Shown: positions 8,773 through 12,795 of the stretch, one piece after another
How the letters are laid out: each line of letters opens with the position of its first letter
Numbering within the stretch: the stretch's first letter is position 1
DNA from: Clostridiales bacterium
GTDB lineage: Bacteria; Bacillota; Clostridia; Oscillospirales; Oscillospiraceae
Direction of reading: 5' to 3'
Length of the DNA stretch: 12,795 nucleotides
NCBI GenBank assembly: GCA_003533405.1
Contig: DQDL01000045.1
Coordinates: 395 to 13,189 of the forward strand
Notes under the pieces: model-generated
The model's input: the letters and a program-made list of their open reading frames with translations, nothing else
The model's database searches: none
What the model was told of the DNA's origin: nothing
Translations under genes and position numbers: made by a program

Positions 8773-9726
8773 ATGGAGCTTCGGACACTGAGATACTTCG
8801 TCGTCGTGGCGCAGGAACTGAATATTACGAGGGCTGCCGAGCGGCTGAATATGAGCCAGCCGCCGCTGAGCAATCAGATAAAGGCGCTCGAGGAGGAGCT
8901 GGGCGCTCAGCTGCTCATTCGGGGCAAGCGCTACCTGCAGCTCACGGAAGCCGGCACGCTTTTATACCGCCGGGCCGTGCAGATGCTCGACATTGCCGAG
9001 AAGACCCGGCAGGAGATAAGCGACCTGCAAAGCGAAATGTCGGGGCTTTTGTCCATCGGCTGCGTTGAGGGTCGTGCGCCATTTTACCTGTCTCGCTGGA
9101 TAGCGGGCTTCAAGGAGGAGTACCCCCGTGTGCAGTACAGCCTGTGGAACGGCAGCAGCGACGATATCCTCGACCGGCTGCGCGAGGGGCTTTTGGATAT
9201 CGCCGTCATCGCAGCGCCTTATGACAGCGAGCACCTGCACAGCTTCGCCGTCGGGCGTGAGCCGTGGGTTGCGATGTTCTCAAAGGAGCACCCGCTTGCC
9301 CGGCTTGAGGGCGACACGCTGCCGCTGAAATATCTCGCCGACGAGCCGCTCATCGTGCCCAGCCGCAAGTCGAGGATAAGCGCAATACGCAGCTGGTTTC
9401 GGGAGATAAACGCCGAGCCGAACATCCTGTGCGAGATGTCAAACTACCTCGATGCCGTGGCACTCACCGAGCGCAATGTCGGCATCAGCATCTTCCCGCA
9501 GACGACCTACACGCCGAACGACCTGCTTGTCTCGAAGGTCATCACCGGCTCCGCCCGCCAAATAGAGTATTATTTGGTCTGGACAAAGGGCCGCATGCTC
9601 TCCGAGATCGCCCACCAGTTCGTCGACTATGTCCACGACACCATCGAGGATGAGCGTATCCACCCCCACAGCTACCCCATCGAGATAAACGAATATATCC
9701 CGCCTGAGAATACGAAGTTCCTGTAA
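8773..9726 (+). CDS. LysR-type transcriptional regulator, divergent from asnB
   Basis: A 317-residue protein with the usual LysR layout. The N-terminal winged helix-turn-helix (about 1-62) has LRYFVVVAQELNITRAAERL and MSQPPLSNQIKALEEELG, with the helix-turn-helix near 18-37. A linker helix follows, then a two-lobed periplasmic-binding-like effector domain (about 90-300) starting SGLLSIGCVEG. The C-terminal tail is about 20 residues longer than typical. GAGGTG lies 8 nt before the ATG. It faces away from the asnB operon across a short region with two inverted repeats, so it may regulate that operon and itself. The effector cannot be named from the sequence. Confidence 0.93.
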   Translation: MELRTLRYFVVVAQELNITRAAERLNMSQPPLSNQIKALEEELGAQLLIRGKRYLQLTEAGTLLYRRAVQMLDIAEKTRQEISDLQSEMSGLLSIGCVEGRAPFYLSRWIAGFKEEYPRVQYSLWNGSSDDILDRLREGLLDIAVIAAPYDSEHLHSFAVGREPWVAMFSKEHPLARLEGDTLPLKYLADEPLIVPSRKSRISAIRSWFREINAEPNILCEMSNYLDAVALTERNVGISIFPQTTYTPNDLLVSKVITGSARQIEYYLVWTKGRMLSEIAHQFVDYVHDTIEDERIHPHSYPIEINEYIPPENTKFL

Positions 9727-9740
9727 TGTATCCATATATT

Positions 9741-9913
9741 AACTTTTCTTTGTGTTGCCGAAAGAAAAGTTGCAAAAGAAACGCAACCAAAGGCGTTTAA
9801 CCACCCTTTGGAATCCCGGTACGGGGAATCGGTGCAACGGTCGATTCGACTGCGGAGGTTTAATCCTCTGCGAGTTGCTTTTACTACGCCGGTTTAACGG
9901 ACTTCGTCAGTTA
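9741..9913. repeat. Non-coding stretch with a chain of small hairpins
   Basis: The 333-nt gap after the LysR gene has no credible gene but several inverted repeats. They are AACTTTTCTTT/AAAGAAAAGTT (9741-9771, 11 bp), GTTGC/GCAAC (9769-9787), CCAAAGG/CCTTTGG (9787-9811), GAATCG/CGATTC (9826-9847), GCGGAGG/CCTCTGC (9852-9871, one G-U) and CCG/CGG (9889-9900). The last overlaps TAAC-GAC-TTC-GTC-GTTA (9895-9913). Three loops contain GTTTAA. The first stem could end the LysR transcript, but no U-run follows. It resembles a dispersed intergenic repeat or structured RNA; family unknown. From 9914 to 10030 I see nothing definable. Confidence 0.5.
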
Positions 9914-10030
9914 GGAGAGTGCGAAAATATTTGCATTGTACCGAGAGGTTGATGGACAGATTTGATTTAAGTACGCACCCACCGGTCGGGATATCGCAAT
10001 AACGATTAAATATATCTTCAATGCGTATTG

Positions 10031-10067
10031 AAAAATAAGCAAAATGCTGTGCATTTTGCTTATTTTT
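10031..10067. terminator. Bidirectional intrinsic terminator
   Basis: A perfect 17-bp stem (10031-10047 with 10051-10067) has a TGT loop, with A- and T-runs at its ends, so either strand gives a hairpin followed by U. It serves the minus-strand LysR-type gene, whose TAA stop (10060-10062) lies inside the stem, and could also stop reading from the left. Confidence 0.88.
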
Positions 10068-10935
10068 TCTCTTTTACCCACCTTATTATATAATCGGCGA
10101 ATTTGCGGGTGGCGGGGCTCTGACGGCTGGTTTCGCCGATGGCAAGGCCGATTGTGCGCTTCGACGGCGGGACAAGCTCCTTGACCGCAACATTGTCGTG
10201 GCGGCCACGCAGCAAAAGCTCCGGCATTATCGAGATGCCCAGCCCCTGCTCGACCATGGCGATTATCGCATAGTCGTCCTTTGTCGAAAACTTTATATTC
10301 GGCTTTATCCCCGCCGCACTCAGCGCCTTATTTGCGTCATGGTTCGAGGTCTCGAGCAGCGTTATGAACGCCTCGGTCTCGCACTCGACGAGCGGAAACT
10401 TCGGGTACGACGCAAACTTGTGGTCGGGCGGCAGAATGGCCAGCAGCCTGTCCTCCATGAGCGCTATGCACTCGCAGTTTAGGCTCGTCGGCAGGTTCAC
10501 GAAGCCGAGGTCAACGCTGCCCTCGGTCAGCCACTTTTCGACATCGTGGTAGTCGCCGTTTAATAGCTTTATATCCACATTTGGATAGTCCTGCTGAAAC
10601 TCCTTGATGACGCCCGGCAGCCAGTGGACGGCGACGGAGGTGAACGCACCGATGCGCACCGTGCCGAAGTCGAGCCCACGGATGGCGGACACGGTCTGGT
10701 TGAGCTGCTCGTAGTAGTTGAGCATGCCACGAACCGACGGCATTATCCGCTGCCCGTCGTCCGTTAATTTCACGCCCGCCCTCGAGCGGGTGAGGATGGC
10801 AAAGCCGAACTGCTCCTCGAGCGAATTTATCGTGTGACTGACTGCCGACTGCGTGCAGCCGAGCACTTCCGCCGCCTTTGTGAGGCTGCCTAACTCGCAT
10901 ACCTTGGCCAGCGTTTCGAATTTTGATATGCTCAT
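10060..10935 (-). CDS. LysR-type transcriptional regulator, divergent from putP
   Basis: A 291-residue LysR-family protein. The N-terminal helix-turn-helix is ISKFETLAKVCELGSLTKAA followed by EVLGCTQSAVSHTINSLEE (about 3-42), with LTDDGQRIMPSVRGML after it. The effector-binding domain starts near residue 92 (GTVRIGAFTSVAVHWLP) and contains the usual VEQGLGISIMPELL near the second lobe. AAAGGAG lies a few bases before the ATG. It points away from putP, and the spacer holds inverted repeats of LysR-box form, so control of putP and of itself is likely but inferred. It is not closely similar to the other LysR protein in the window. Confidence 0.93.
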   Translation of the reverse strand: MSISKFETLAKVCELGSLTKAAEVLGCTQSAVSHTINSLEEQFGFAILTRSRAGVKLTDDGQRIMPSVRGMLNYYEQLNQTVSAIRGLDFGTVRIGAFTSVAVHWLPGVIKEFQQDYPNVDIKLLNGDYHDVEKWLTEGSVDLGFVNLPTSLNCECIALMEDRLLAILPPDHKFASYPKFPLVECETEAFITLLETSNHDANKALSAAGIKPNIKFSTKDDYAIIAMVEQGLGISIMPELLLRGRHDNVAVKELVPPSKRTIGLAIGETSRQSPATRKFADYIIRWVKEKK

Positions 10936-10954
10936 GGGCGCTCCTTTCTATGAT

Positions 10955-10982
10955 GCATGAATTTTGTTCATGCTTACATGAA
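10955..10982. repeat. Overlapping CATGAA/TTCATG inverted repeats (candidate LysR operators)
   Basis: GCATGAA-TTTTG-TTCATGC (10955-10973, 7-bp arms) is a perfect dyad of T-N11-A form. Its right arm also forms TTCATG-CTTA-CATGAA (10967-10982) with a third copy. They lie in the predicted leader of the minus-strand regulator and about 105-130 nt before the putP start, a spacing more suited to autoregulation than to direct putP activation. Confidence 0.55.
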
Positions 10983-11001
10983 AAATATTAAGCACGATAA
11001 T

Positions 11002-11029
11002 AATATACCGCAAAAAATCAAAAAATCAA
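11002..11029 (-). promoter_or_regulatory. Predicted promoter of the second LysR-type gene
   Basis: TTGATT (11024-11029), a 16-nt spacer and TATATT (11002-11007) on the minus strand. The start would be near 10995, giving a leader of about 60 nt that contains the CATGAA repeats. Confidence 0.45.
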
Positions 11030-11051
11030 GGAAAAATCGAAAAATTCACTC

Positions 11052-11086
11052 TTGCAGGGGCAAATTTGCGTCTGTATAATGCAAAT
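11052..11086 (+). promoter_or_regulatory. putP promoter with internal palindromes
   Basis: TTGCAG (11052-11057), a 17-nt spacer and a perfect TATAAT (11075-11080). The palindrome GCAAATTTGC (11060-11069) sits in the spacer, and ATTTGC (11064-11069) pairs with GCAAAT (11081-11086) around the -10, so an operator here is plausible. A-tracts at 11012-11044 could act as an UP element or bend the DNA. The start would be near 11087. Confidence 0.65.
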
Positions 11087-11111
11087 ATATTTTTCGAGAG
11101 AGGTCCACAAC

Positions 11112-12620
11112 ATGAACGCAGAAATTATTGTATTCCTCGGATACTTCGTTATCCTGTTTTTCGTCGGTCTGATATTCTTCTTCAACGGCAGCAACAAGAA
11201 CCAGAGCGACTACTTCCTCGGCGGCCGCTCCATGGGACCGTGGGTCACCGCAATGAGCGCTCAGGCGTCGGATATGTCGGCGTGGCTGCTCATGGGTCTG
11301 CCCGGCTCGATCCTCGCTTTCGGCTTCGGCCAGATCTGGATAGGCATCGGCCTTGCACTCGGCACGGCTGCTAACTGGATCTTCTGCGCAAAGAGACTGC
11401 GCAAGCTGTCCGTTGCCGCAAACGACGCAATCACCGTTCCCCAGTACCTGACAAACCGCTTTGTCTCGCAGAAAAAGACCCTGCAGGTCATCTGCGCAGT
11501 CATATTCCTCATTGCCTTCACCGTGTATGTCGCCTCGGCACTTGTCGCAGGCACCTCCGTGTTCGTGAGCCTGTTCCCCAACATCTCGCAGAGAACCGCA
11601 ATGCTCATCTACACGCTCATCATCATCGGCTACACCTTCCTCGGCGGCTTCAAGGCCGTCTGCTGGACTGACTTCTTCCAGGGCATTTTGATGCTCATCG
11701 CCCTGCTGGCCGTCCCCATCATCGTAAGAGCCACCCAGACGCTCGATGTCAGCGCACTTCAGAACGTTTACCAGTACACCGACGCATCCGGCGCAGTCGT
11801 GACCTGCGACTTCGGTGCGGGTCTGTTCTCGGCCTCGTGGAAGGACATCGTCTCCGGCCTCGGCTGGGGTCTCGGCTACTTCGGCATGCCCCACATCATC
11901 GTGCGCTTCATGTCCATCGAGAAGCCCTCGATGATAAAGAAAAGCTCCATCGTCGCCATCATTTGGGTCGTGCTGAGCATCGGCGCCGCCTGCCTCATGG
12001 CCTACTATGCAAGAATGATCGTCGCAGAAGAGCTGCTGACCGTCGGCGCACAGAAGAATGTGTTCATCGTGCTGGCACGCCGTCTCTTCCCCGCAGGCAT
12101 CGCAGGTCTGCTGCTTGCCGCCATCATGGCAGCGTCTATCTCCACGGCTGACTCGCAGCTGCTCGTTGCGTCCAGCTCCTTTACCTCCGACCTGTATCAG
12201 CCCCTTATCCGCAAGAACGCAAGCGACCGTGAGGTTCTTTGGGTCGGCAGGATCGCCGTCGTTGTAATCTCCGTTGTCGCCTACTTCATTGCCTCCTCCA
12301 AGGGTGCAGGCGCACAGGCGCTCATGAACATGGTCGAGAACGCATGGGGCATCTTCGGCTCGGCGTTCGGCCCCGTCATCCTGCTGTCGCTGTTCTGGAG
12401 AAGGTTCAACTACACCGGCGCATGTGTCGGCGTTGTCGTCGGCGCAGTGGTCGATATCGTTTGGCTCATGTGCCTGTCTTCGACCGGCATTTATGAGATA
12501 GTCCCGGGCTTCATCTGCGGCGGAATCGCAGCCGTCGTTGCAACCCTCGCAACCAAGGCCCCCTCCAAGGAAGTCACCGACATATTTGACATGGCCTCCG
12601 CCCCCGACTACGGCGAATAA
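11112..12620 (+). CDS. putP: Sodium/proline symporter
   Basis: Imports proline with Na+ across the cell membrane; solute:sodium symporter family. At 502 residues it matches E. coli PutP in length and motif order: DYFLGGRSMGP (33-43), SAQASDMSAWLLMGLPG (49-65), FLGGFKAVCWTDFFQG (176-191), GWGLGYFGMPHIIVRFM (251-267), and AAIMAASISTADSQLLVASSS. Asp54 corresponds to the Na+-linked Asp55 of E. coli PutP, and Ser344/Thr345 to Ser340/Thr341. The hydrophobic profile fits about 13 membrane helices. The start is the ATG at 11112, with GAGAGG 8-9 nt upstream; an in-frame TTG further up would add 20 unlikely residues and lies inside the promoter. No proline-degradation gene is in the window. Confidence 0.94.
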   Translation: MNAEIIVFLGYFVILFFVGLIFFFNGSNKNQSDYFLGGRSMGPWVTAMSAQASDMSAWLLMGLPGSILAFGFGQIWIGIGLALGTAANWIFCAKRLRKLSVAANDAITVPQYLTNRFVSQKKTLQVICAVIFLIAFTVYVASALVAGTSVFVSLFPNISQRTAMLIYTLIIIGYTFLGGFKAVCWTDFFQGILMLIALLAVPIIVRATQTLDVSALQNVYQYTDASGAVVTCDFGAGLFSASWKDIVSGLGWGLGYFGMPHIIVRFMSIEKPSMIKKSSIVAIIWVVLSIGAACLMAYYARMIVAEELLTVGAQKNVFIVLARRLFPAGIAGLLLAAIMAASISTADSQLLVASSSFTSDLYQPLIRKNASDREVLWVGRIAVVVISVVAYFIASSKGAGAQALMNMVENAWGIFGSAFGPVILLSLFWRRFNYTGACVGVVVGAVVDIVWLMCLSSTGIYEIVPGFICGGIAAVVATLATKAPSKEVTDIFDMASAPDYGE

Positions 12621-12623
12621 CCT

Positions 12624-12686
12624 GACGGGCACATTTCCGCCCATACTGCGTTAAAGCCCTAGGAAATACACGCAGGTATTCCCGTC
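12624..12686. repeat. Nested inverted repeat after putP
   Basis: GACGGG (12624-12629) pairs with CCCGTC (12681-12686). Inside it, ATACTGCGT (12643-12651) pairs with ACGCAGGTAT (12670-12679) with one bulged base. There is no U-run, so it is not an intrinsic terminator; it may be a 3' RNA structure or an intergenic repeat. From 12687 to 12735 I see nothing definable. Confidence 0.45.
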
Positions 12687-12735
12687 GGCCTTCGCCTTGT
12701 CTGGACGAAAATGAGCACCGCCACAATATAAAGCA

Positions 12736-12763
12736 AAAAGACCGGCTCAACAGCCGGTCTTTT
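12736..12763 (+). terminator. Intrinsic terminator after putP
   Basis: AAAAGACCGGCT (12736-12747) and AGCCGGTCTTTT (12752-12763) form a perfect 12-bp stem with a CAAC loop, ending in a T-run. A-rich flanks let it work in either direction. It lies about 115 nt after the putP stop. Confidence 0.8.
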
Positions 12764-12795
12764 GCAGACTGTCAAAGAACTAGGAAAAATAGGCG

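Noticed and set aside
8673..8873. A 66-codon minus-strand frame across the divergent promoter region
   Set aside because: It covers both promoters and the start of the LysR gene, and has no ribosome binding site or recognisable protein pattern.
9752..9952. A 66-codon frame in the gap after the first LysR gene
   Set aside because: It begins at a GTG in the loop of a hairpin with no ribosome binding site, and its sequence is dictated by inverted repeats; treated as non-coding.
11046..12644. A 532-codon open frame antisense to the whole of putP
   Set aside because: Its translation is rich in Asp, Gly, Cys, His and Glu with no domain pattern, no ribosome binding site was seen, and putP on the other strand is certain. 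It is a by-product of the strong third-position GC preference.

Overview
The window looks like chromosomal DNA of a gut-type clostridial Firmicute, probably Oscillospiraceae/Ruminococcaceae. The grounds are GC-rich genes with AT-rich spacers, strong GGAGG-type ribosome binding sites, a T-box leader, a type III glutamine synthetase, and the PurA/PurB subfamilies present. No rRNA, tRNA, CRISPR, transposase or phage gene was seen. Species cannot be fixed from the sequence alone.

Left block (1-8261, minus strand): six tightly spaced genes read right to left as asnB, glnN, pyrG, nadE, purA, purB; purB runs off the left edge. All use or make glutamine amide nitrogen, ammonia or aspartate nitrogen: glutamine synthesis, asparagine synthesis, CTP, NAD, and the two steps from IMP to AMP. 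Gaps are 45 nt or less and nadE starts 4 nt after the pyrG stop, so this is very likely one operon.

Control region (8262-8772): asnB is preceded by a T-box leader. Its specifier-loop codon reads AAC (Asn) and its T-box bulge is UGGC, which fits a tRNA-Asn acceptor end GCCA. The expression platform has a stable hairpin with no U-tract after it, so the switch may act on the ribosome binding site or through an alternative structure. Between the promoter and the T-box lie a tandem direct repeat and a 15-bp terminator-like hairpin. A LysR-type regulator gene (8773-9726, plus) diverges from the operon, with two inverted repeats in the shared promoter region.

Middle (9727-10067): no credible gene. 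It holds a run of small hairpins, several with GTTTAA in the loop, and then a perfect 17-bp bidirectional terminator.

Right block (10060-12795): a second LysR-type regulator (minus) diverges from putP (plus), a Na+/proline symporter. The shared region has overlapping CATGAA/TTCATG repeats and a good putP promoter. After putP comes a nested inverted-repeat element and an intrinsic terminator. The arrangement suggests each LysR regulator controls its divergent neighbour, which is inference.
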